DNA of 64,000 nucleotides from positions 18,455-82,454 of the forward strand of contig SRZB01000014.1 in the NCBI GenBank assembly GCA_004793585.1, in the 5' to 3' direction. Source of the DNA: Hominisplanchenecus murintestinalis. Lineage in GTDB: Bacteria > Bacillota > Clostridia > Lachnospirales > Lachnospiraceae. A program made the translations under genes and the position numbers. How positions within the stretch are numbered: position 1 is the stretch's first letter; each line of letters starts with the position of its first letter. The notes under the pieces are model-generated. The model had not been told where the DNA came from, searched no databases, and saw only the letters and a list, made by a program, of their open reading frames with translations. Positions 50,824 to 60,145 of this stretch are shown one piece after another.

Positions 50824-53800
50824 ATGAAAAGAAAACTGTCACTATTTATCATCGGGATAATGCTGTCAGCCTTTATCCCCGCAAGCGCCCTGGCTGCCCA
50901 AACTCCGGCAACGGATGCGCCGCCCTCTGCAGCACTGGAAACCGCAGACAATACATCCAGCGTACACGTAACTTTTACAACTCAAAAAACGTCCTATAAT
51001 CCTTTCGATTTAAAGGAACTGAGCAGCGAATCTATTACTGTCACTTATGAAGATGGGGGAGAGTACGAACTGAATGACTGGTACCCTGGAAGCGTATTTC
51101 TGGAAGGTCAGGAATGTTATGCACTATGCTTAAATGACGACTTATCATATGAATACGAAAAAGATTTCTTTATTATCTTTAAAGATGCGAACGGTTCACC
51201 CTCCCCCCCTTCTATTATACCCGTCCATTTAGGCAATTGCAGCCTTTCTCTGTACGAAGGAGAATTCATCTACGATGAAGAATTGGAAGAGCGCGTACCG
51301 TACATATATCCGCATACTTTCTTAGGTGAAAAAGAAATTTCCTTTGATTTGCCTGAAACTATCGAAACACTGATTCCGACTGACGAAAAAGAAGCTGTCT
51401 TTCCAAAAGAAAGTTCCAGCCACGTCTACTCTTTTACGCCCAATGCCGACACAGAAGGCATTTATAACTTCTGTGCCTCCGGAAACCTTGACTGGAAGGA
51501 AAGCGCCCTTTTCAGTTATGACAGCGCTTCCGGACTTTTGATTCCTGAATGTACGGCGCAGATCCCCCCTTCAAATGACAGTTATAACCAGTTTCTTTTT
51601 ATTGGAAACACCTTTTCAGTAAATAAAACTTACTATTTCGTCCTTAATTATGAAAAGGATTTTTACGACGAACCCTCTGAAGATATTCCATACCAGGTTC
51701 ACTTTAAAAAATCCCTGCCTGTAACAGATATCCAATTAGACACTCCTCCCATTTACACAAAAGTTCCCGCAACCTCACATCCAGTGCAGTTCGCAAAAGG
51801 GATGGTTGTAAAATTAACCTATTCTGACGGTTCTTCCGAAAAAGTGGAAATGTGTACAGGATCAACCCCCGGAGGGCTGGATTCCTACGGAAATAAAGTT
51901 CTTCTGTCCCTATATGACGAAACAGGCGAGACTCTTGAAAGGGAAGAAGACTGGGATTACTCTTTGGATGCAGGAAAATACCTGCTCACGGCTGAGGTAA
52001 ACAGCTGCCCCAAAAGGCTTTCTGTCCCAATAGAAGTCATCCCTTTAGAAGAAGCTGCCGCAGATCACAAATTTCCTGAAAATGGAAACAGCATTTCCAT
52101 GCCCGCATTAAAAAACCTTGAATGCGGATGCGCACTTTTTACACCAAAAACAGATGGTTCTTATATTTTTACATCCACCAGTATGCTTGATATATACAGG
52201 TGTTCTGTTTATGATCCAGAAGAACAGCAGGAACTCGAAACTTCGTATAATTATGGCGAAAATTACTGCTTTCAGGCATCCCTGCAGGGCGGGAAGTCCT
52301 ATGTACTGATGCTGTATCTGGAAGAAGGTGGTCCCGCTTTTACCCTTACCGCCGAACGGGCCAAATCCATTGATCCCGACAGCCTCCGGTTGATTATAAA
52401 GAATAACAATCCCAACAGATTCACATCTGACTACGGATGGTATGAGGAGGATTTCGCTGTAGAATTTTCCTATACAGGCGAGACTGAAAAGATTCTCCTG
52501 CGAAGTTGGGAACGGGATATTTACAGTAATGGCTTTGATTTCTATGTCGAACACGAAGACGGCCCGATCCTGCTAAGTGACTTTAGCTGGGAAAACGGTA
52601 CCTATCAAATTTTTGCCGCCTTGGAAAACGATAGTTCTATCCGCTCTCAATCTGTAACGGTTACATTTGCTGAAACAATCCCGGACTACAATTCCCTTCC
52701 TGTTTTGAAGGAAAATACGGAAATAACGCTCAAAGATTTAGACGGTGAAAAGATGTATCTGTTTACTCCTGCATCCGATGGACATTATAAGCTGTCTTCC
52801 GATACATTCCTTATGTGGACTGTTTGCCAGGTAACAGATAATCGTCTGGATTATTTGGCAAACAGTCGTAGTAACGCTTCTGCCTTTTTGGAAAAAGGAA
52901 AGCGCTATATCATTTATGCTTCCTGCTCTGAAGGGACAGCCTCTACAAAGATTTTAAAAATGACCTCTCTGCGCGCAGGACAGCCTTTGGAATTCTCTCT
53001 TGCCCGGAACGCAAGTGATGACTTTCTTGGCATTGAAGAAGATTTCCTGTTTGTACCGGAAGAAAGCGGGAATTACTACGTTCACATAGAATGCCTAAGC
53101 CAGACGGAAGATTATATTTGGATGGAAGTCAAAAATCAGGACGACAACCTTGGTTATACCGAAGGCCGGAAAGATATGTGGTCATGGTCAAATCTTCATA
53201 TGACCAAAGGAACTCCATACTGGATTCAATTCCATTCCAAATATGATACTCCTGAGCGTTATCGGATAAACATTATACACCGCTCAAAGGTTCCCCGGGT
53301 AACTGCCATGGAAGTCGTAAATAAGAAATCCACAGATGGGTATCCGGCAGGTTTCGGCAGTATATATGCCGAGGAATTTGTTGACGTAAAGCTCACTTAT
53401 CAAAATGGCGGCAGCACAATCCTTCCCGCCGGAACACACGATGCTTACGGAAACAGAACCAGACTCTCCGACTTTCCTGAATCCTCTTGGGATGAACACG
53501 GCGTAACACTGGACTATAACCTTGAACTTTACAGCTCTTTTCTGCCTGACGGCGAAAAGGAACCTGGCGATGAAGACGGGTCTTATGAAACGCCTTCTAT
53601 GTCGATACCTGTACAGCTTCAGTTTAGTTCAGATATTTCTTCCCTAAAAGAAATAGAAGAGGGACGTTCTCTGTGCAAAACCAGCGACAAAAACGTAGAA
53701 TACTACCTGTTTCGGCCAAAAACTGACGGGAATTACTCTTTTGACACCGATAACGGGTATATTCGATTAGGGGAATTAAACGATTCGGAGATAGAGCTGT

Positions 53801-55131
53801 TTTATAGTTATAATAACCTTAAGACAGGACACACCTACATTATAGAAGCAAACCGGAAATTATATGGCAAAACGTCCCAAGCCTATGATATGCAGGCCTC
53901 AGAATACTATCTGGATGTTACACGTCACAAAAATGTAACGAAACTGGAGCTCTTAAATCCTCCAAACCCATTTGTATCTCCTTATCAGAACCCGGGAGCA
54001 GGCGCCAGGATAAAAGCCGTCTACGAAGACGGAACAGAAGCAATCATAACCTGTCAATCCGAAAAAGACCCCTTTGGAAACTATCTAAGTTATACATATC
54101 AGGTAATTTCCAATGAAAAAGCGCGTGTGCGTATCTCTCTTGGTGGGAAATATACATTTTGTGAAGTTTCCAGGCTTCCCGTCAGTTCGCTGCCAAAGCT
54201 TACTCTCGGAAAAGCTTCGGAACTCACAACTACAGCACTAGGTGAAAAATACGGTTTCGGCACAGGGACTGTCGCCTTATTTGTTCCTCAGAAAAACGGC
54301 ATTTACAAATTTGATGCAGCCTATACCGGAAAGCAAAAAGAAAAACCTTCAATATTTATTTACGACGCAGAAACAGAAAGCCTTGTCGAAAACTGGGAAA
54401 CGCTGCTGGCCGGACATACTTATGTCATCTGTGCAAGCTGTTCTGAATGGTCCATCGAACAAAGCGTGCAAATGTCCGTATCTGAGCGTTCTTCCGAAAC
54501 TGTAAATCCCTGCGCTTCAGGACATACCTGGAACAGCGGAACTGTCACAAAACAGCCCACCGCTCTCGCTGCAGGAATCCGTACCTTCCGCTGTTCTGCC
54601 TGCGGCGCCCAGAAAACAGAAACAATCGCCAAGCTGACGCCTACCCTGTCCGTCAACGCAAAGAAACTGCCTTTGAAAATCAGGCAGTCCACAAGCAAAC
54701 TAAAAGTAAGCAACCTGGCCGCCGGCGATTACGTCGTATCCTACACCTCCAGCAATCCTAAAATCGCAAAGGTAAGCAAGTCAGGAAAAATTACCGCAGG
54801 AAAGAAAGCCGGGAAAGCAATTATCACAATTACCCTTGCCAGCGGAAAGAAAGAAAAGATAACTGTCCAGGTACAGAAAAAAGCAGTAAAAACACAGAAG
54901 ATTTCAGGGCTTAACAAAAAGCTTTCCCTGAAAAAAGGAAAAAAAGCCGCCCTGAAACCAGTGATTACCCCGATTACATCTCTCGAAAAAGTGACCTACC
55001 GGACTTCCAACAAAAAGGTAGCCACGGTAAATAAAAAAGGAGTTATCCAGGCGAAAAAGCCCGGAAAAGCAAAGATTACCGTAAAATCAGGCAAAAAGAA
55101 ATTCACTGTGACCCTCACGGTAAAGAAGTAA
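50824..55131 (+). CDS. Large secreted protein with alternating Ig-like and PPC-like modules and C-terminal Big_2 domains
   Basis: 1,435 residues from ATG 50824 with TTAAGGAGG upstream. The signal peptide is LSLFIIGIMLSAFIPASALAAQ. Six PPC-like segments (YxFTPxxDGxYxF) lie near residues 198, 433, 643, 742, 958 and 1149, alternating with Ig-like segments recognisable by VxLTYxDG and DxYGN (near 40, 320, 840, 1055). Residues ~1229-1270 form a Cys/His unit (CASGHTW...CSACG) seen in many Clostridial surface proteins. Two Big_2-type domains end the protein (SSNPKIAKVSKSGKITAGKK and TSNKKVATVNKKGVIQAKKP). There is no sortase signal or membrane anchor; the Lys-rich end may bind the wall electrostatically. 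It is divergent from an ECF sigma operon, its likely controller. Ligand unknown. Confidence 0.9.
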   Translation: MKRKLSLFIIGIMLSAFIPASALAAQTPATDAPPSAALETADNTSSVHVTFTTQKTSYNPFDLKELSSESITVTYEDGGEYELNDWYPGSVFLEGQECYALCLNDDLSYEYEKDFFIIFKDANGSPSPPSIIPVHLGNCSLSLYEGEFIYDEELEERVPYIYPHTFLGEKEISFDLPETIETLIPTDEKEAVFPKESSSHVYSFTPNADTEGIYNFCASGNLDWKESALFSYDSASGLLIPECTAQIPPSNDSYNQFLFIGNTFSVNKTYYFVLNYEKDFYDEPSEDIPYQVHFKKSLPVTDIQLDTPPIYTKVPATSHPVQFAKGMVVKLTYSDGSSEKVEMCTGSTPGGLDSYGNKVLLSLYDETGETLEREEDWDYSLDAGKYLLTAEVNSCPKRLSVPIEVIPLEEAAADHKFPENGNSISMPALKNLECGCALFTPKTDGSYIFTSTSMLDIYRCSVYDPEEQQELETSYNYGENYCFQASLQGGKSYVLMLYLEEGGPAFTLTAERAKSIDPDSLRLIIKNNNPNRFTSDYGWYEEDFAVEFSYTGETEKILLRSWERDIYSNGFDFYVEHEDGPILLSDFSWENGTYQIFAALENDSSIRSQSVTVTFAETIPDYNSLPVLKENTEITLKDLDGEKMYLFTPASDGHYKLSSDTFLMWTVCQVTDNRLDYLANSRSNASAFLEKGKRYIIYASCSEGTASTKILKMTSLRAGQPLEFSLARNASDDFLGIEEDFLFVPEESGNYYVHIECLSQTEDYIWMEVKNQDDNLGYTEGRKDMWSWSNLHMTKGTPYWIQFHSKYDTPERYRINIIHRSKVPRVTAMEVVNKKSTDGYPAGFGSIYAEEFVDVKLTYQNGGSTILPAGTHDAYGNRTRLSDFPESSWDEHGVTLDYNLELYSSFLPDGEKEPGDEDGSYETPSMSIPVQLQFSSDISSLKEIEEGRSLCKTSDKNVEYYLFRPKTDGNYSFDTDNGYIRLGELNDSEIELFYSYNNLKTGHTYIIEANRKLYGKTSQAYDMQASEYYLDVTRHKNVTKLELLNPPNPFVSPYQNPGAGARIKAVYEDGTEAIITCQSEKDPFGNYLSYTYQVISNEKARVRISLGGKYTFCEVSRLPVSSLPKLTLGKASELTTTALGEKYGFGTGTVALFVPQKNGIYKFDAAYTGKQKEKPSIFIYDAETESLVENWETLLAGHTYVICASCSEWSIEQSVQMSVSERSSETVNPCASGHTWNSGTVTKQPTALAAGIRTFRCSACGAQKTETIAKLTPTLSVNAKKLPLKIRQSTSKLKVSNLAAGDYVVSYTSSNPKIAKVSKSGKITAGKKAGKAIITITLASGKKEKITVQVQKKAVKTQKISGLNKKLSLKKGKKAALKPVITPITSLEKVTYRTSNKKVATVNKKGVIQAKKPGKAKITVKSGKKKFTVTLTVKK

Positions 55132-55171
55132 GCACAATCTCACCGCTGTCTATTTAAGCACGGTTAAAATT

Positions 55172-55252
55172 CAGGGGATGTCGGAACATGATACCATTTG
55201 CCCAATATATCACAGGCAAGCTACATGTTCCGGCATCCCCTGTCTCTTTTAA
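55172..55252. terminator. Long-stem bidirectional terminator
   Basis: Arms CAGGGGATGTCGGAACATG (55172-55190) and CATGTTCCGGCATCCCCTG (55224-55242) pair over 19 bases with one G-T, enclosing a 33-base loop that itself holds TTGCC/GGCAA. TCTCTTTTAAT follows on the plus strand and A-rich sequence precedes it. It lies between two convergent genes. Confidence 0.75.
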
Positions 55253-56961
55253 TATCTGTTAAAACATGCGAAAATCTCCTGCACCCTCGGCATCGCAAGC
55301 CCGGAAGGCACATTCCCTCCGTCACATATGCCAGACAGACCTTTTGCTTTTAAAATGCGCTCCAAGGCTTTCACTACGCTTCCCACATCATTTTTCCCCT
55401 CGCCGTAATGCTCCTTCGCATAGCGCAGCAGATATGCAAGGCTCTGTGTCTGCTCTTCATCCACCAGTTGTTCCACATAGCGCAGATCCAGATTTTCTTT
55501 TCCGATAGAAAATGCCGTCTTTCCCATCCGCTTAATTTTCAGCCTTTCTTTCACATAACCGTCTCCCCGGTAAGTCTTCCGCTTCTGGACAGAACCGGAT
55601 AAATCTATCACCCTCTTGCCCGACGGCAGATGGAACTCCGGAGCGCTCACTGCCGGAGCAGGATAATTCTCAAGAATTTTCTTCGTTTCATCCGTAATAT
55701 CTACCGCCTGATAAGAGTCCATCTGGATAATTTTATCCGCGATATAGAAATAAGACCCGCAGCTTCCCACTACCAGAATCGTAGAAATCCCCGCCTGTGT
55801 GTATAAATCCGACGCCCTCTCCAAAAACGGGGTGATTGGTTCCTTCTCTCTGGCAACGACCCTCTGCATCAGCTCATCCCTCACCATAAAGTTCGTAGCA
55901 GAGGTATCCTCGTCAATCAACAGCAGTTTACTTCCCGCTTCCAGCCCTTCCACGATATTTGCCGCCTGCGAGGTACTTCCACTGGCGTCCAGAGTGCAGA
56001 AGCACTTCGTATCCTTTCCATTCGGAAGATGATTGATAAACAGGGAAATATCCGTATTCGTTATTTTTCTGCCATCCTCCGCCCGGAGCTTCAGTGCAGT
56101 CTCCTCCGTAATCACATACTCCCTTCCGTCCCCGGCGATATGATTATACACGCCTCTCTCCAAAGCCTTCAAAAGCGTTGATTTTCCGTGATATCCGCCG
56201 CCTGCAATTAGCGTAATGCCCTTTTTAATTCCCATTCCCCGCAGCGCGCCCTTATGCGGAAGCTCAAGTATCACAGCCATCGTTTCAGGCGCTTTAAAAG
56301 GCACGCCGCCTTTCAGCGGCCTGTCAGACACGCCGCTCTCGCGGGGGAGTACAGAATCATCCGCAAGAAACGCCACCATATCCCGTCTTTTCAGCTCCTC
56401 CCGGATATACTGCTGGTCTTCCGCCAAAAAAATCACTTTTTCCAGTTCCTGCTTCGGCGTCTTTCCATAGTATAGGCTCTGTTCCACGCACACTGGAATA
56501 AAGTCAAATAAAATTTTTTCCAGCTCCGTAGCGTTTATCGTACGTCCATTCGCCGGAAATCCTACCTCAAAGCGCACGATAACTCCATCCGATGCAATCT
56601 CACATGCCGTCCGCTCCAGAACCTCCTGTCCACAGCGGCTTACCGTAATGATACCGCTCTTCCCCGATCCCTTTGCCTGAAAGCAGAATTTATCCGCCTG
56701 TCTGTGAAAACGCCTGATTAAGTAATCCTCCAGCGCCGTCTGGTTCCATTTCGTCCCATAGTATTCTGCCGGAAACCCCGCGATTTTATGGTTTACCTTC
56801 ACACTCAGCCTTGATGGCGCTGCAAACGGGTCTCCCTGCACATGCTCAATATTCAAAATATACTTTCCAAATGTATAGCTCCCTGCCAGAGACTTATAGG
56901 CAGGATAACTTTTACGGTTAATTCCCCGCAGGCTGAACCGCAAATCTTCCGATGTTTTCAT
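55249..56961 (-). CDS. Predicted ABC-class ATPase (single-polypeptide, non-transporter)
   Basis: 570 residues from ATG 56961 (MKTSEDLRFSLRGINRKSYPAYK) with GAGGAGG upstream. Walker A is AGGGYHGKSTLLKAL (~260), followed by Walker-B-like KLLLIDEDTSATNFMVRDELM (~360) and a signature-like segment (DASGSTSQAANIVEGL). The N-terminal ~240 residues are an alpha/beta region (LAGSYTFGKYILNIEHVQGDPFA) typical of the 'predicted ATPase of the ABC class' family, which has no known function and is not linked to membrane partners. It is 89 bases downstream of the GH18 gene on the same strand. Confidence 0.85.
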   Translation of the reverse strand: MKTSEDLRFSLRGINRKSYPAYKSLAGSYTFGKYILNIEHVQGDPFAAPSRLSVKVNHKIAGFPAEYYGTKWNQTALEDYLIRRFHRQADKFCFQAKGSGKSGIITVSRCGQEVLERTACEIASDGVIVRFEVGFPANGRTINATELEKILFDFIPVCVEQSLYYGKTPKQELEKVIFLAEDQQYIREELKRRDMVAFLADDSVLPRESGVSDRPLKGGVPFKAPETMAVILELPHKGALRGMGIKKGITLIAGGGYHGKSTLLKALERGVYNHIAGDGREYVITEETALKLRAEDGRKITNTDISLFINHLPNGKDTKCFCTLDASGSTSQAANIVEGLEAGSKLLLIDEDTSATNFMVRDELMQRVVAREKEPITPFLERASDLYTQAGISTILVVGSCGSYFYIADKIIQMDSYQAVDITDETKKILENYPAPAVSAPEFHLPSGKRVIDLSGSVQKRKTYRGDGYVKERLKIKRMGKTAFSIGKENLDLRYVEQLVDEEQTQSLAYLLRYAKEHYGEGKNDVGSVVKALERILKAKGLSGICDGGNVPSGLAMPRVQEIFACFNRY

Positions 56962-57050
56962 AAAGTACCTCCTCAATCGCTTGTCCTTTTGCATATCGAT
57001 TATACCTTATTTTATCAGTTTCTTCCACCCCCAATGCATTCGAAGATAGA

Positions 57051-58190
57051 TTATCTCTTTTGTATCCAAAATGTATCGGCAAGCAATAGCCAGTTTGCCC
57101 GAAACAGTCTCATAATCTGCCAGTATCCGCATCCTCTCAAGCCATATTCCGTGATTAGTGCAAATTTCTCCCTCAAGCTTCTCACATCCTCAAACCATAC
57201 CTCATGCTGTATTCCCCCTGTCCAGTATTGAAAATAGGGAGACGCCGCCACAGGGTCAAACTGAATCTGCGCACCGTTTCGAATAGCAATCTGCACCGCC
57301 TCCACATTTCCAATCGTTACTGCTTCCGTAACCCCTCGTTCAAAAGGAAGCGGCCAGTCATACCCGTAATTTGGAATCCCCAGCATAATCTTTTCCGGTA
57401 TAATCTCTGTTACCGCATAATCCAGAACACGGCGTACCATATTCAAAGGCGCTACAGCCATATTGGGGCCGTATTTATACCCCCATTCATACGTCATCAA
57501 CAATACATGATTTGCCGCCTCTCCCAACGCGCGATAATCTTTCCCTTCATAGAGAAGTCCCTGTTGGTCAGCAGAAGTCTTTGGAGCCAGCGCCACAGAT
57601 ACCTGATATCCTCGCGCATTCATGCGCTCCGCCGCCTCCGCTACAAAAGCTGTGAAAGCATCCCTATCCTCCGCTTTGATATATTCAAAATCAATATCCA
57701 GTCCCCCATATCCTTTCTGTTCCATCACCTGCGCAAGCTGAAGAAAGAGCCTCTCTTTTGCTTCCGGATTATTGACAACCGCACTAATCAGATTATTGTT
57801 AAACTGTCCGTCCGCTCCAAAAGGCGTCAGTGTCAAAACAGGAAGCGCCCCTTCCTGCTCCGCCCGCCGTATCATCCATACATCATCGCTTGGCGGCGGC
57901 ACCAGATAACCTTCTTCTGAAAATCCATATGAAAAAACAGAAAGTTCTGTAAGATATGGAAGGGTCTGCTCCAACACCCAAGGGCTGATATAGGTATAAG
58001 CATACCCATTAGCCACGATCACTCTCCTTTCCTCCTGATTCGGTGCGTCAGGTATAAGGAGCGCCTGGCCAATGGCAAGTTGATACGGATATACAAGCTG
58101 ATTCGCATAGATCAGGGACTCTGACGGCACTCCGTATCGTGTGGAAATCTCATCAACATTATCACCCGGAACTACTACATAAATCTGCAT
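57051..58190 (-). CDS. LysM-GH18 hydrolase, spore cortex/coat type (YaaH/SleL-like)
   Basis: 379 residues from ATG 58190 with CAGGAGG upstream. One LysM repeat (~1-48: YVVVPGDNVDEISTRYGVPSE) is followed by a GH18 domain (~60-379). The catalytic motif is GGLDIDFEY (~170), matching DxxDxDxE, with the substrate-binding LMTYEWGY and the C-terminal Trp-containing GCGYWQIM. Family members YaaH/SleL cleave N-acetylglucosaminyl bonds in spore cortex fragments and sit in the spore coat; they lack a signal peptide, as here. Usual members have two LysM repeats, this one has one. It marks the host as a likely spore-former. Confidence 0.88.
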   Translation of the reverse strand: MQIYVVVPGDNVDEISTRYGVPSESLIYANQLVYPYQLAIGQALLIPDAPNQEERRVIVANGYAYTYISPWVLEQTLPYLTELSVFSYGFSEEGYLVPPPSDDVWMIRRAEQEGALPVLTLTPFGADGQFNNNLISAVVNNPEAKERLFLQLAQVMEQKGYGGLDIDFEYIKAEDRDAFTAFVAEAAERMNARGYQVSVALAPKTSADQQGLLYEGKDYRALGEAANHVLLMTYEWGYKYGPNMAVAPLNMVRRVLDYAVTEIIPEKIMLGIPNYGYDWPLPFERGVTEAVTIGNVEAVQIAIRNGAQIQFDPVAASPYFQYWTGGIQHEVWFEDVRSLREKFALITEYGLRGCGYWQIMRLFRANWLLLADTFWIQKR

Positions 58191-58378
58191 TCACGCCTCC
58201 TGTATTTATTTTATCCATCTTACGATTCAAGCCTTTTATGAAGCATATGCCTTACTTCACCGTAAAAGACATCTTCCGGTAAAAACAGAAACGTATTCAT
58301 ATTGAACCAAGCCCGTACAATCCCACTTGATTAGTACATGTCATTTATTATTCTCACTGTAAAACTTCCGGAGATACT

Positions 58379-58966
58379 TTACATTAATATTTCCGCTATC
58401 GCAATAACAGCCCTTTTATTCAAAGAGTTACGCGATTGTCTATGTATTGCCCAATCAATCTCTTCAAATGATTCCAAAACCACATCGCTCTGTATATGGC
58501 TATCACTATTTAATATTAATACATAACCGTCAATCCACACATTAATTCCGTAATATTTCAATAATCGGGACAATATATATACTTGGCGTTTAACTTGCTT
58601 AATTGGATTACGAACCTGCTTTTCATAGACATTTCCACCCCTGCTAACTTTATATTTTGTCCATTCATAATCCTCCTCTTGTCCTATTAACGTTCCGCTA
58701 TAATTCTTCACTTCAATGATAAATACACCCCTGCTATTAATAATAACATTATCTAATTCCGTTGATTTACCTTCATGGTTAATGCAAATATTAGCAAGCA
58801 ATATATCATCTTCTTTCAAAACTTGCTTTATAATTCGAGCTGCCTCTTTTTCTCCTTCTTTCCCTGCCGTAACTCTTGGTGATTCATACTCCCTGTCCCA
58901 CAATACCATTATTAAAATAACAATAATAATAATGCCGCCACATATAAATATCCAGTTTATACCCAT
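58379..58966 (-). CDS. Membrane-anchored NERD-domain protein
   Basis: 195 residues from ATG 58966. One transmembrane helix (WIFICGGIIIIVILIMVLW) precedes a nuclease-related domain: AGKEGEKEAARIIKQVL, then STELDNVIINSRGVFIIEVKNYSG, which holds the Asp...Glu-x-Lys core of PD-(D/E)XK nucleases, and a C-terminal half with IDGYVLILN. NERD proteins are suspected DNA or RNA nucleases; most are soluble, so the membrane anchor is of note. No partner helicase or kinase domain is fused. It is A+T-rich compared with genes to its left and marks the beginning of the accessory end of the window. Confidence 0.8.
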   Translation of the reverse strand: MGINWIFICGGIIIIVILIMVLWDREYESPRVTAGKEGEKEAARIIKQVLKEDDILLANICINHEGKSTELDNVIINSRGVFIIEVKNYSGTLIGQEEDYEWTKYKVSRGGNVYEKQVRNPIKQVKRQVYILSRLLKYYGINVWIDGYVLILNSDSHIQSDVVLESFEEIDWAIHRQSRNSLNKRAVIAIAEILM

Positions 58967-59121
58967 AATTTATCTTTCTCGCCCCATATATACAAATTCT
59001 TTGGAAAATTACAATTCTTGTATCAAAACCGTTCTTCTATAAGCCCATGATGCCTGATTAACATACTCACAAAAAAATACCTCAAATTCTAAAAATCTAA
59101 TATCTTCAGTATTTTTATTAA

Positions 59122-59316
59122 ATGTCTGATATCACATGGATACAGGCATTTCTAAGGCTGCTTCAAATGTTCCGAACCATACTTAACAACAATACAGAGC
59201 TGTCCAACGATAAAATCGACGAACTGGTTAATACATTTATGAATACATTACCTGCCTTGCTGAAAGCGCAGCTTCAAGCAGCTGTGATTTTAGATTTTAT
59301 GTATCATTCGCTTTGA
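59122..59316 (+). CDS. Doubtful small ORF before the palindrome
   Basis: 64 codons (MSDITWIQAFLRLLQMFRTI...). There is no ribosome site before ATG 59122. The product is Leu-rich and helical and its stop lies within the palindrome at 59312-59338. It may be a remnant of whatever was joined to the broken HxlR gene, or not a gene. Confidence 0.25.
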   Translation: MSDITWIQAFLRLLQMFRTILNNNTELSNDKIDELVNTFMNTLPALLKAQLQAAVILDFMYHSL

Positions 59317-59338
59317 GGTCACAACTTGTGACCTCAAA
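59312..59338. repeat. Perfect 27-base palindrome at the HxlR breakpoint
   Basis: Arms TTTGAGGTCACAA (59312-59324) and TTGTGACCTCAAA (59326-59338) around one central base. HxlR-like coding sequence begins directly after it and nothing HxlR-like precedes it. It could be a repressor operator or the footprint of a rearrangement. Confidence 0.8.
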
Positions 59339-59339
59339 T

Positions 59340-59582
59340 GCTTTTTCTCGACAATTTCATTATATCATGCCACAGACGACAAAAACATTAACTGGACAAC
59401 TTCGGGAACTGGAAGAACAAGGAATCGTTATAAGAAAAGTTTTTCCAGAAGTCCCTCCTAAAGTTGAATACTCTTTAAGTGAAATAGGCACAACCCTTAA
59501 CCCCGTTTTATCGCAGCTATGTTATTGGGGAAAGACATATCATGCTTACCCATTTGCAGTAATTACTTACAATTTTTCATAA
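59340..59582 (+). pseudogene. HxlR-family regulator, 5' part missing
   Basis: About 80 codons continue in frame to the stop at 59582. The sequence TLTGQLRELEEQGIVIRKVF and PPKVEYSLSEIG, then LCYWGKTY, is the C-terminal two thirds of the winged-helix domain of HxlR regulators (normally ~105-120 residues). The first ~35 residues, including the start and the CPVE...GGKW region, are absent; the homology stops at the palindrome. No start codon with a ribosome site serves the fragment. HxlR proteins often pair with nitroreductases, and a broken nitroreductase lies tail to tail with it, overlapping by 16 bases. Confidence 0.75.
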
Positions 59583-59954
59583 TGAACTAACTCATTTAAA
59601 GAAATACGCTGCGACTGATGTCGTTCTGGGTCAGCAGGATTACCATTTGCATATCCTATTGCTAAAATATTGATTGGCTCTAGGGTATCTGGAAGCCTAA
59701 ACTCCTGTCCATGCTTTTGTATGTTCAGAACAAATAATGATTGCCAGAGGTGCTCCATAAATGTTTGCCGCCTTTCCGATTTTCTTTAAGCCCTCTTCCT
59801 CTTGGACAACGATAAGACGAACAGGCTGTAAATTTGCTGCGGTAGGTGCAACATGAGCAGCTAATAATATTTTTTCCAACTTTTCCTGCTCTACCTTTTT
59901 GCTCATGTAATCACGAACAGAATACCTTGATTTTGCAATGTCTAAAAAGCTCAT
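59567..59954 (-). pseudogene. Nitroreductase-family gene with an internal deletion and frameshift
   Basis: From ATG 59954 (AGGAGG upstream) the frame gives a good nitroreductase N-terminus (SFLDIAKSRYSVRDYMSKK, APTAANLQPVRLIVVQ, GAPLAIIICSEHTKAW) and stops at 59697 after 85 codons. A second frame then resumes at the family's end (FRLPDTLEPINILAIGYANG, SLNELVHYEKL) to a stop at 59567. Roughly 70-80 residues between them, which carry the rest of the flavin-binding core, are missing. Full-length members have ~170-200 residues. The gene cannot make a working enzyme. Its promoter region is now the operator-rich DNA of the adjoining element. Confidence 0.82.
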
Positions 59955-60051
59955 AAATTTTCCTCCTGTGTCTTTTTTCCTCTTAATTTCACAAGTTTTC
60001 TGCCTATAGCATTTGAGTCCATTTCAAACAATAAACCATCCCCCTTTTACT

Positions 60052-60145
60052 CACATTTCGTGTTTCTTTTCATAATATACACGTTTTGTGAGCGTTTGTC
60101 AACACGTTTTGTAAAATTAGTTCTTGATTTTTTTCACGAAATGTG
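60052..60145. promoter_or_regulatory. Four operator copies, CAC-5-GTG type, for the Xre repressor
   Basis: Imperfect palindromes of consensus CACGNNNTGTG: 60052-60062 (CACATTTCGTG, the exact reverse complement of site four), 60080-60090 (CACGTTTTGTG), 60103-60113 (CACGTTTTGTA) and 60135-60145 (CACGAAATGTG). Site two fills the spacer of the leftward promoter and site four the spacer of the rightward one. This is the pattern of a phage or conjugative-element immunity region. Confidence 0.78.
60074..60102 (-). promoter_or_regulatory. Strong leftward promoter opposite the repressor gene
   Basis: On the minus strand TTGACA (60102-60097), exactly 17 bases, TATATT (60079-60074). Its transcript would run leftwards into the broken nitroreductase after about 110 bases. 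In related elements such a promoter drives excision or early genes under repressor control. Confidence 0.72.

Noticed and set aside
54420..54713. Minus-strand frame opposite the 1,435-residue protein
   Set aside because: It lies opposite the clear Cys/His and Big_2 coding sequence and has no start signal.
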